Part shown: piece by piece, positions 1 to 7,738 of the stretch
Layout: every line of letters begins with the position of its first letter
Numbering within the stretch: position 1 is the first letter of the stretch
Assembly (NCBI RefSeq): GCF_009002475.1
Contig: NZ_AP019860.1
Location: forward strand, 1,860,001-1,924,000
DNA from: Candidatus Uabimicrobium amorphum
GTDB lineage: Bacteria; Planctomycetota; Uabimicrobiia; Uabimicrobiales; Uabimicrobiaceae
Direction: 5' to 3'
Length of the DNA: 64,000 nucleotides
Program-made: the position numbers and the translations under genes
Notes under the pieces: model-generated
The model's input: only the letters and a program-made list of their open reading frames with translations
What the model was told of the DNA's origin: nothing
Database searches by the model: none

Positions 1-91
1 TGACTTATTCCGCGCAAGTGGTGATTTTCTTGCACCAAATACCATAAAAAAAGGATCAAAACCTCCTTATAAGATGCATAAAAAAAAATGC

Positions 92-111
92 GTGCAATAT
101 TTTTATTGCAC
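92..111. terminator. Small hairpin ahead of the first gene
   Basis: A perfect 7-bp inverted repeat (arms 92-98 and 105-111) encloses six bases, mostly T. It lies in an A+T-rich leader with no open frame. It could terminate transcription of a gene before the window or be part of the leader of the acyltransferase gene. The rest of 1-149 shows nothing else. Confidence 0.3.
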
Positions 112-149
112 TAATTAAGTAACAAATTACAATTTTTCTAGCACTTTGT

Positions 150-1211
150 ATGTCAATTCACCCATTTTATGACGCAACTACGCAAATTGGTATGTTCTTT
201 GCTAATGTTTATGTCACCACTTGTTATATGCACAAAACACAATTCCTTGTTTATATAGAAATGGTATTGACGATGTTCTACCTACTCTTTAAAATTTTGC
301 GTTTTATTTTTTGTTTATTGGATGTGATTATTATTACAAGTATTACCTTTGTATGTGCCCTTCTACCAAAATCTATAAACAAATATTTTATTCGTCGTTT
401 GTTCCGCTTGGTATGTTCGAGTTTTATCCATTTGATAGGACGCAGTCCTCATATTCACGAAAAGTTTCAATCAAAATTACCTAAGCAATACATATTAATT
501 TCTAATCATCCATCAGGTTATGACATATTATTGTTAAATGCTATATTTCCCGTATTCCCTTTAGCAAAAGACGATGTCCGAAAATGGTTTTTGTTGGGAA
601 AAATTGCTGAATCTGCAGGAACAATTTTTGTAACACGTAGCGATAAGGGGTCCAGACAAGCTTCTAAAGAGGCATGTCGCAAAGCCACGAAACAAGGAAA
701 GAATGTTCTCATCTATCCAGAAGGCGGATGCTTCGGAAAGCACTTACGCCCATTCAAGTATGGTGCCTTTGAAATTTCCATGGATACAAATATTCCTATT
801 CTCCCGGTTTATTTGCAATACGAAGCAGAAAATTGTTTTGAATGGGGGGATTACGGACTTGTGAGACACTTACTAAATTTAATTAAAGCCGTCAATAAAA
901 ATGCACACTGCTATGTGTTCAACCCCATCTATCCGGAAGGTTTTGAAAATGCACAAGAGTACGCGCAGTACGTTCAAAAACTATACACAAAATGGGAAGC
1001 GAAGTACCGTTTAGTCGATTACATACCGATTCCGCCTGTGGTAGATAAAAATTCAGCAGAAGAGAATGTCAAACAAGATGTGTTGCAAGAAAGTGAAACA
1101 AAAAGCGTTTCACAACAAGAAGTACAGGAAGATGCTACGAAAAACAAAGAGGAAGAACAGGCAAAGAGTGAAGATGAGTCTACAGAATATGCAACCGCTG
1201 TAACAGAATAG
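150..1211 (+). CDS. 1-acyl-glycerol-3-phosphate acyltransferase-like protein (PlsC family)
   Basis: Probable membrane-associated lysophospholipid acyltransferase that transfers a fatty acyl group to a lysophosphatidic acid-like acceptor in phospholipid synthesis. The PlsC signature is visible: the catalytic HX4D motif (H120-D125, in NHPSGYD) and the acceptor-binding YPEGG at residues 189-193. A hydrophobic N-terminal segment (about residues 40-70) would anchor it. The C-terminal 60 residues are a Glu/Lys/Ser-rich tail outside the acyltransferase fold. The start is uncertain: neither the ATG at 150 nor the one at 261 (residue 38, just before the hydrophobic stretch) has a good Shine-Dalgarno sequence, and 261 gives a more typical N-terminus. 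It is convergent with the DtxR-type gene and not in an obvious operon. The substrate cannot be told from sequence. Confidence 0.82.
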   Translation: MSIHPFYDATTQIGMFFANVYVTTCYMHKTQFLVYIEMVLTMFYLLFKILRFIFCLLDVIIITSITFVCALLPKSINKYFIRRLFRLVCSSFIHLIGRSPHIHEKFQSKLPKQYILISNHPSGYDILLLNAIFPVFPLAKDDVRKWFLLGKIAESAGTIFVTRSDKGSRQASKEACRKATKQGKNVLIYPEGGCFGKHLRPFKYGAFEISMDTNIPILPVYLQYEAENCFEWGDYGLVRHLLNLIKAVNKNAHCYVFNPIYPEGFENAQEYAQYVQKLYTKWEAKYRLVDYIPIPPVVDKNSAEENVKQDVLQESETKSVSQQEVQEDATKNKEEEQAKSEDESTEYATAVTE

Positions 1212-1235
1212 CGAACTTTGCATTGGCTCACTTTT

Positions 1236-1298
1236 CGTAATTACGTTTATGTACATAAGTGCGGTATCTCATTTACAATGTCCATAAGCGTAATTACG
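1236..1298. terminator. Inverted repeat between convergent genes
   Basis: Two arms of 16 bases (1236-1251 and 1283-1298) are inverted repeats with one mismatch, each holding the palindrome cgtaattacg. The right arm is followed by a T run. The position between two convergent genes suggests a bidirectional terminator. Confidence 0.5.
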
Positions 1299-1320
1299 GT
1301 TTTTGCAATTTACGCAAAGA

Positions 1321-1992
1321 TTACAACAGTTTTACAATCAATGTTGTTGTGATTTTTTCCCCCAAACAAATGGACTTACCATCTATTTGTAGCTGTAGGG
1401 AATTATCGTAACTTATTTTCTTTTCGATTTTTACGTTAGTTCCTAGCTCGATTCCCACATCATACAAATACTTTAATAGTGACGGCTCTTCCTCACGAAA
1501 TTGTATAATTTCAGCTTGCTGACCCTCTTTTAATTCACTTAGTCGACATTGAGGAATGCTAGCGACAGTACCATCTTTCCTCGGAATCGGACAACCATGT
1601 GGATCTTTTTCTGGGTAACCAAGGAAGGCATCTAAATATTCTTCGAGTGAATCATCCGTAACATGCTCCAACAACTCAGCATACTGATGAACGTTTTCGG
1701 AGGGTATTTTTAACGTATTTTTTAAAAATACTTCCCACAAACGATGCCTTCGTAAAAGGCTCAATGCTATTTTTTCCCCTTTTGTTGTAAGAGAAACACC
1801 TTTGTATGGCAAATGATCCGCATAGTTTTCCTTGCTCAGACGCCTTATCATATCCGAGGCGGATGCATTCGAAACTTTCATTTCTTTGGCTAAGGATGAA
1901 GTCGATACGGGTGTTTCGTCTAGCGCCAAAATATAGATTGCTTTCAAATAATCGCCGTAGGATTCTCTTATAAAAGAACTATTTTTATTCAT
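1321..1992 (-). CDS. DtxR/MntR-family metal-dependent transcriptional regulator
   Basis: Metalloregulator of the DtxR superfamily, which represses metal-uptake genes when bound to Fe(II) or Mn(II). Residues about 8-70 form the N-terminal winged helix (YGDYLKAIYIL opening, then SLAKEMKVSNASASDMIRRL). Residues about 71-140 are the metal-binding/dimerisation domain, with the family signature DPHGCPIP near residue 131. Residues about 150-223 are a FeoA/SH3-like C-terminal domain, so this is the long (IdeR-type) architecture. D14 fits a metal ligand, but the position matching MntR Glu11 is Lys (K17), so the metal site differs from MntR. No metal transporter is adjacent and I saw no DtxR-box palindrome upstream, so targets are probably elsewhere. 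1993-2131 upstream holds only A+T-rich promoter-like DNA. Confidence 0.88.
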   Translation of the reverse strand: MNKNSSFIRESYGDYLKAIYILALDETPVSTSSLAKEMKVSNASASDMIRRLSKENYADHLPYKGVSLTTKGEKIALSLLRRHRLWEVFLKNTLKIPSENVHQYAELLEHVTDDSLEEYLDAFLGYPEKDPHGCPIPRKDGTVASIPQCRLSELKEGQQAEIIQFREEEPSLLKYLYDVGIELGTNVKIEKKISYDNSLQLQIDGKSICLGEKITTTLIVKLL

Positions 1993-2131
1993 TACTCTCT
2001 GCTTTATCGTTGTTGATAGGAAAAGGTTGGGGTTTTGTCAAAGATGTATAGAGATATAAAAATAGGCGCACCATTATTGGCTTTCACAAAATAGGAAAGA
2101 TCATAATGACACGCTTATATTGTGGAACAAA

Positions 2132-3475
2132 CTATGATGATTTATTTAAGTGCTTCGTCAAGGTGAGAACATTACCTTTGTCGTTATACTCTACTTTATC
2201 CACGCATTTGAGCATCAACATGATACCTAAACCACCTAATTTTCCTTCTTGGAACCTTTCTCGTGCTCGGCCAACGGCATCACCTTGTTTCCCGAGGTTA
2301 AGATAATTTTGCCAATCAAAACCAGGTCCGCTATCTGTCACCACGATGGTAATTTTTTTCTTGTCTAGGATATATAGAACTTCCATCATTGCATCAGTTT
2401 TGTGTTTATTTCCATGTTGCGCACCGTTTCCTACAGCTTCGCGAAATGCTGCCGCCATGGTAATTTGCTCTTCTTGTGAAAGTCCCGAAATCGTAAAGAG
2501 TTTTTGCGCTAGTTTATTCGCTTTGTCTATATGTTCGTCATTACTTGAGAATTGTAAGAGCACTTCTTGATCAAATATTGCCTCTTCTTCTGTAGATCTA
2601 CGCAGTACTGTATCTGAAGTAGTGAGAAGATGACGAATTTCAAATGGTTGTACAATTTGCTCGTCGCCGCAAATGCGTACGTTTGACGGTTGTGTAAGCT
2701 CTGCACTTTTGGGAAACAATGTAATTAGGGGGATCAAGCGACCATGTTTACGACATTTGATTGATTCGCATAGTGATTGGTGATTTTCAATGGCTGTATC
2801 AAGAATCACCAAATACGTATGACCTTCGTTAACTAGGCTTTCCGCTTCTTCAACGGTTTGTGCCATGTAAGTTTTCCAACCAGCCTTGTCAAAATGATAT
2901 TCGAGGGTTTTTACAAAAAAATCTCTTTGGGGAAGAACTAGTAAGACGGCTGCTGTTCTAAGGCGTGCAATGTACTCATCAAAGACTTTTTCCGGCTCGA
3001 ATTTGACATTTTTTTTCACTTTTTTGATCAGAGCTTTTTCTGGCTGGAACTTGAGTACTTTTCTTGTGGGAACTATTGTTTTTCGCCCGGTACGTGGATT
3101 TTTTATAATTTGTGCCTTTTTTTCGACGAGTCGAAAAGAAGCAAAATCAATCAATTGGATTTCTAATCCCTTAAGAATGCAATCCTTCACAAAATGGAAT
3201 AAATTGGATACGGCGTTTTTAGCTCTTACTTTTGTGATACCGACATCACTTACAACATTATCAATCAAATCTTCCATACTAAGAGGCTCTTTGGAAGGGT
3301 TTTTTCCGATATAGAAACACCCGAATTCCGCTATATCAACACTTTTGTTTTTTAATATCCCCTCAGCAATGTTGTTTTTAACAGAAGCTAATAAATTCTC
3401 CGCCTCTTCTGAGCTATGACAAAAACCTTGTGATTGTAATTCGTCAAGTATGTCTTTTTTGACAATGATATCCAT
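2132..3475 (-). CDS. HU-HU-pseudoreceiver-RsbW-type ATPase fusion protein
   Basis: A 447-residue protein with four recognisable parts. Residues 1-60 resemble the first two thirds of an HU/IHF subunit, without the DNA-binding arm. Residues 66-150 are a complete HU/IHF domain including the arm signature NPRTGRK (126-132). Residues about 175-285 have the pattern of a response-regulator receiver. It is degenerate: the N-terminal acidic pair is replaced by LPQ, D226 could be the phospho-site, and the usual Lys before Pro277 is Gln276. Residues about 303-447 are a GHKL ATPase of the anti-sigma/RsbW type, with N box EAVGN (346-350), G1 box DSGPGFD (381-387) and G2 box GGLGIML (414-420). Such ATPases usually bind ATP and act as switch kinases or anti-sigma factors; HU domains bend DNA. 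The joint function is unknown. It precedes an MshEN-like gene in reverse orientation, 42 bases apart, possibly one operon. Confidence 0.85.
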   Translation of the reverse strand: MDIIVKKDILDELQSQGFCHSSEEAENLLASVKNNIAEGILKNKSVDIAEFGCFYIGKNPSKEPLSMEDLIDNVVSDVGITKVRAKNAVSNLFHFVKDCILKGLEIQLIDFASFRLVEKKAQIIKNPRTGRKTIVPTRKVLKFQPEKALIKKVKKNVKFEPEKVFDEYIARLRTAAVLLVLPQRDFFVKTLEYHFDKAGWKTYMAQTVEEAESLVNEGHTYLVILDTAIENHQSLCESIKCRKHGRLIPLITLFPKSAELTQPSNVRICGDEQIVQPFEIRHLLTTSDTVLRRSTEEEAIFDQEVLLQFSSNDEHIDKANKLAQKLFTISGLSQEEQITMAAAFREAVGNGAQHGNKHKTDAMMEVLYILDKKKITIVVTDSGPGFDWQNYLNLGKQGDAVGRARERFQEGKLGGLGIMLMLKCVDKVEYNDKGNVLTLTKHLNKSS

Positions 3476-3517
3476 TTATGCCCACTCCCTCCCTCTGACA
3501 TGCTATTTTATATCTGT

Positions 3518-4105
3518 CTATTTTATTCTGTCTATTTTTTTGGTTAACTCTGACTCGGTTATGATTTTCTTTTCCAATAGTAGTTCAATAACGGCCTTCT
3601 GTAGGGTTCTGAATTTGTCATCTGTGCTGTTTAGATATGAAGCAACTCCTTCAGAAGAAGTAAAATCCCTGTTTTCTTCGGAGTTGTAAAATTGGATAAT
3701 CGCTTTGCGAATAGCTTCTTTGGAAGCTAGCACAGGTTCTACGCGACAATTTGTCAGAAATTGTATAGACTCAATAGCTTCAAAGTTGTTTACGTCTGCA
3801 ATTGCTAAGGTGATCTGACCGTCTTTTTTACTAATAGGCATCACATTGTGTTGCTCTATTACACTACGTGGGATCTCGCGTACAAGTATTGCTGGTATCA
3901 CCAAAGAGGAGATGTCAATACTATGAACGCCTTCTAGCTTTGCAAGAGTTGTGGTGAGTTCCTTGTCGGATATGTACCCTAATTTGACTAGTAAGGGGGC
4001 AAAGTCGCCACCTATTTTGTCATGCATTGAAAGAGCAGTTTTGAGAGCTTCTTTAGTTATCTTTTTTGCATTGACTAATGAATTTCCTAATTTCGTTCTA
4101 TCCAT
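3518..4105 (-). CDS. Stand-alone MshEN/GspE-N-like domain protein
   Basis: 195 residues. Residues 1-60 consist of two helical repeats of the type that opens MshEN (GspE/PilB N-terminal) domains (KLGNSLVNAKKIT... then LLVKLGYISDKEL). Residues 61-149 match the second subdomain, with VMPISKKDGQITLAIADV. In type II secretion and pilus ATPases this domain can bind cyclic di-GMP. No ATPase domain follows here, so it is a free-standing sensor or adaptor. The first c-di-GMP motif is weak (Lys for Arg, Lys for the central Gly), so ligand binding is uncertain. The last 45 residues are charged and helical. It is probably transcribed ahead of the HU-ATPase fusion gene. Two kinases in the window start with a similar two-repeat helical region. 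Confidence 0.7.
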   Translation of the reverse strand: MDRTKLGNSLVNAKKITKEALKTALSMHDKIGGDFAPLLVKLGYISDKELTTTLAKLEGVHSIDISSLVIPAILVREIPRSVIEQHNVMPISKKDGQITLAIADVNNFEAIESIQFLTNCRVEPVLASKEAIRKAIIQFYNSEENRDFTSSEGVASYLNSTDDKFRTLQKAVIELLLEKKIITESELTKKIDRIK

Positions 4106-4227
4106 GATTGTGCCGCCAAAATATAGATGTTGTGAGCGTGTTGTGATTACGCTCTAATGTTTTCAAAATAAGCCTTTCGAATATGCTATCACAGTTCGCA
4201 AAAACTGTCAACTATTAACTACGAATG

Positions 4228-7200
4228 TTACCTACGATTATTTTCCCAAAAAACGATACGTCCATCCATCCCCGACGACACTAGAGAATCATCTTCGTTA
4301 AAAAACTTACAAGCGGTGACATAACCAGTGTGTGCATTCAAAACGATAAGTTGATCTCCTGTCGTATTCCACATGCGTATCGTGCAGTCCTCAGAAGCAG
4401 AAACAATCCGGTCTCCCGCACGATTAAAAGCAATATCCAGTATTGAACCATCATGACCGTTAAGAATAGTCAGTTGTTTACGCGTCCTCAAGTCGAAAAG
4501 GTATATATAGTAATTTGTCATACCAACGGCCAATATACTGTCGTCATAGTTTGTGGTAAGGCGACTGATAGAACGTCCTACAGGAATTTCAATTTTTGAG
4601 TACTCAAAAGTTGTTGTGGAGAAAACATAGCATGCTTTTTTATATGCTGCAAACAACCACTTTCCATCATGACTAAATGTTGCACATGCAAATTTTTTTC
4701 CCGGAAAATCATGTAGTACAGAAAAGTCATCCAAACGGTACAAAATTGTCCGACGATCGCGTCCGAGAGCTAAGAGTTTTTGATGTTGAGAATCTATTTT
4801 CATATCGAGTATTTCTTCGCGGATGTAGATTTTCTTTTCTAATCGTCGCGATTTAAAATCGTAGACAGAGATATTGCCTTTTTTATCACCAATGACAAAT
4901 TTTTGTTTGCCTTTTTGCGTAATAAATTTACCAAATCGCGGCCGATTGATACACGGCTTGCGAAATAAAAGTTCCCCACTAAAAATATCGCGAACATATA
5001 TAAATCTATCTTCCGCCACATACATGAGTAGATTGCCAAACACGTCGAGATTGTGAATACTTGCCGGTATTTTTTTATAGTGTGGTAAAAACTTTTGCGT
5101 ATCCCACTTCTTTAAACGCCCGTCATTCCCTGTAGAAAGAACATAGCGGTCATCTCGTGTAAAATCACAAACGAGTACTGGACTAATGTGCCCACGGAAG
5201 GTCTGCAACATTTCTCCTGTTCGAATATCCCATAGTTTCAAAGTTTTGTCATCTCCTGCCGAAATCAAAAAACGATCGTCGGAGGAAAAAGAACAATCGC
5301 GAATAATTCCAGAATGCCCTAAATGCAAAATCTTTTTGTGCGGACCGACCCACGAACTATACTCGTATTTCTTTATCAACTTATGCTGCTTTGTATTCCA
5401 CAAACGAATTTCGGGGCCATCTCCCGCCGAAACAAGCCAATTACCGTTCTCATTGTATTTACAAGTACGTAGGTAGCCGGGATGATGCAATTTGGGCAAA
5501 CGTTTTTTACGATCAAAGTCAAAGCGGTGGATGTAACCGTATTTGCCTGTATATGCAACGACATTTTTAGATGGATGAAAATCTAAGCGATCTGTACTTT
5601 GCGATTTTTCTTCTATTTCATAAAGAAATTCTAACTGTGGAAAAGAAAGAAACTGTATCCGTTCAATCATCGCAACCGCAACAATATTATTGCGATAGTT
5701 AATATCTAGGTAATAAATTTCTTTTTCGAGTTGTTTGTCGCGAATCTTTGAGCCACTGCGAATACTCCATAACGAAAGTTTACTTTTTTTTGCGGTAAGA
5801 ACAAATTCTTCTTTTTTGTCAATAACCCCATAGTCCGCTTCGGTTTTTATTGTCTTGATGGATTTTAATGTTGTGGGATTCCACTGGATTATTTTTTTTC
5901 TTGTAAAGGTAAATAGATGTTTTTTACTTGGAGTAAAGGCAAAATGCTTTAGCGACATACCATGATGCACATTGAGGACTTCATTTTTTACTTGTGAGGC
6001 AATCCAATACCATTCCCAACCGCGCAAATACTCAGGACAGTATTCTTCGGAATTAATCAACTTATTTGCAATCGCAATGTTATTCTTCTGAATGTAAACA
6101 TCACTTAGTGCGATGACATAGGGGTAGAAACCTTCACGAGATCTCTTTTTTTCGCGCTGTAAAGACGTCTCTTTTGTTTGCAAAACTTCTCTTTGAACAT
6201 CCAGCATCGCCTCTTGGCGCTGCAACTCACCTTGTTTTGTGGCTAACTTGATCGAAAAATAAACAAATAGACTACTAATAATAAGAGCAGCAATCCCAAC
6301 GATTGTCGTTAAAAGCAAATTGCGTTGCACAAATTTATTTACTTTTTGTAAAGCAGAAGGGGGCTTAGCGCTAATCGGACGATTGTCTAAAAAGTTTTGT
6401 AGGTCTTGGGCGAGTTTCTCCATGTTGAAGTAGCGCTTCTTCGGAGATTTTTGCAAACACTTAAGACAAATGGCTTCTAAATCCACGGAAATTTCTGGAT
6501 TCAGAACGCGCGGAGCTATCGGATCTTTATTGATGGCTTGGTACATGATATTTACCGTGTTTTGTCCTTGGAATACACGGCGTTTGGTCAATGCCTCATA
6601 GAGTGTTGCTCCTAGGGAATATATATCCGTACGCGAATCTATCTGCCCCTCTTGTATTTGTTCAGGAGATGCATATGCCGGTGTTCCTACAAAATTTTTT
6701 GATAGCGATGCGGTATTGTGCTTTATCTTTGCTAAGCCAAAATCCATTACTTTAGGTTCATTTTTTTGGGTTAGCATAATATTTTCGGGTTTTAAATCGC
6801 GATGAATAATTTTTTGCCGATGAGCAACGCTAAGAGCTTGCGCTACTTTTAAGAACATCGTGGCAATTTTTTTCTCATCGAGGTCGTGATCGACAATATA
6901 TTTGTGCAGGGATATTCCACAAATGTATTCCATGGTAAAATAGTGCTGTGGTTTATCCCCTACTTCAAATATACGAATAATATTAGGGTGATCTAAACGG
7001 GCGATCGTCTGTGCCTCTTGGGTAAATCGCAAAAGATGTTGCTCATCTTGTGTAAGCATAACTTTCAACGCCACCTCGCGATTGAGTTTAGGATCATGCA
7101 CTCTATATACAGCCCCCATACCACCGCGACCAAGTTCTTGTATGATTTTGTAGTTCCCAAAATTTAATCCCAAAGAACTTTTTCCGCGCACCTTATTACT

Positions 7201-7443
7201 AATATCACTGATTAGAGACTGATTTGTTGGCTGCTTCTGCATCCGTTCTACATAACTTTGGTATTTTTCTTGAATAATTTGTATTTGCTGCTCAGAAACC
7301 ACATTCATCTTCAAAAGAATGTTCACCAAAGAAATATGACGATTTTGTTGGCGTAGATAGACTTGGCGTTTTTTACAATCTTCCATGACAACACTATCTA
7401 TTTTTTCACCATAATATTTTTCAAAAAAACTATCAAAGTCCAT
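4228..7443 (-). CDS. Membrane serine/threonine kinase with C-terminal WD40 propeller region
   Basis: Hanks-type (PknB-like) protein kinase of 1071 residues. Residues 1-70 are a helical N-terminal domain also seen in the kinase at 15604. The kinase domain spans about 98-360, with glycine loop GRGGMG (105-110), catalytic Lys127, HRD at 214-216, DFG at 234-236 and activation-loop GTPAYASPEQ, so it should be active. A single membrane segment lies at about 376-397, followed by a short coiled coil rich in Gln/Glu. The remaining 600 residues form WD40-type repeats (for example LKLWDIRTG, IRMWNTTGD), presumably on the other side of the membrane as a ligand- or protein-binding sensor. It stands alone in reverse orientation and diverges from the TPR gene at 7739. 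Confidence 0.93.
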   Translation of the reverse strand: MDFDSFFEKYYGEKIDSVVMEDCKKRQVYLRQQNRHISLVNILLKMNVVSEQQIQIIQEKYQSYVERMQKQPTNQSLISDISNKVRGKSSLGLNFGNYKIIQELGRGGMGAVYRVHDPKLNREVALKVMLTQDEQHLLRFTQEAQTIARLDHPNIIRIFEVGDKPQHYFTMEYICGISLHKYIVDHDLDEKKIATMFLKVAQALSVAHRQKIIHRDLKPENIMLTQKNEPKVMDFGLAKIKHNTASLSKNFVGTPAYASPEQIQEGQIDSRTDIYSLGATLYEALTKRRVFQGQNTVNIMYQAINKDPIAPRVLNPEISVDLEAICLKCLQKSPKKRYFNMEKLAQDLQNFLDNRPISAKPPSALQKVNKFVQRNLLLTTIVGIAALIISSLFVYFSIKLATKQGELQRQEAMLDVQREVLQTKETSLQREKKRSREGFYPYVIALSDVYIQKNNIAIANKLINSEEYCPEYLRGWEWYWIASQVKNEVLNVHHGMSLKHFAFTPSKKHLFTFTRKKIIQWNPTTLKSIKTIKTEADYGVIDKKEEFVLTAKKSKLSLWSIRSGSKIRDKQLEKEIYYLDINYRNNIVAVAMIERIQFLSFPQLEFLYEIEEKSQSTDRLDFHPSKNVVAYTGKYGYIHRFDFDRKKRLPKLHHPGYLRTCKYNENGNWLVSAGDGPEIRLWNTKQHKLIKKYEYSSWVGPHKKILHLGHSGIIRDCSFSSDDRFLISAGDDKTLKLWDIRTGEMLQTFRGHISPVLVCDFTRDDRYVLSTGNDGRLKKWDTQKFLPHYKKIPASIHNLDVFGNLLMYVAEDRFIYVRDIFSGELLFRKPCINRPRFGKFITQKGKQKFVIGDKKGNISVYDFKSRRLEKKIYIREEILDMKIDSQHQKLLALGRDRRTILYRLDDFSVLHDFPGKKFACATFSHDGKWLFAAYKKACYVFSTTTFEYSKIEIPVGRSISRLTTNYDDSILAVGMTNYYIYLFDLRTRKQLTILNGHDGSILDIAFNRAGDRIVSASEDCTIRMWNTTGDQLIVLNAHTGYVTACKFFNEDDSLVSSGMDGRIVFWENNRR

Positions 7444-7738
7444 AGCAACTCGCGAATTAAAAATTTAAAGCATTTATAAAAAAAATAGTATATACTTACA
7501 GCATCTTGTAGAAAATGGTACGTATATTACGTTTAGATTCTACTATTTTTTAAGTGTGTCATCAATTAAGTTTACTACAATTATTTTTTAGAACACTATC
7601 TGCACAACTTTCCCATAAATGGGGAAGAGTACTCAAATGATGACTGTAATACTTAATGACATCTTCGTCAAACTTCTTGTTTACAAATAGAATAGAAATT
7701 TATTTGACGAATTACTGGGTAATTTAAGGAGCTGATTT
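7444..7738. other. Divergent intergenic region with a solo MITE-like end
   Basis: 295 bases between two divergent genes, so it must hold both promoters, although no strong sigma-70 pair stands out. Positions 7556-7569 are identical over 14 bases (GTGTCATCAATTAA) to the terminal repeat of the element at 29517-29678, and the next bases (gttta) also match. No convincing matching right end is seen, so this is probably an eroded copy. Confidence 0.4.
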
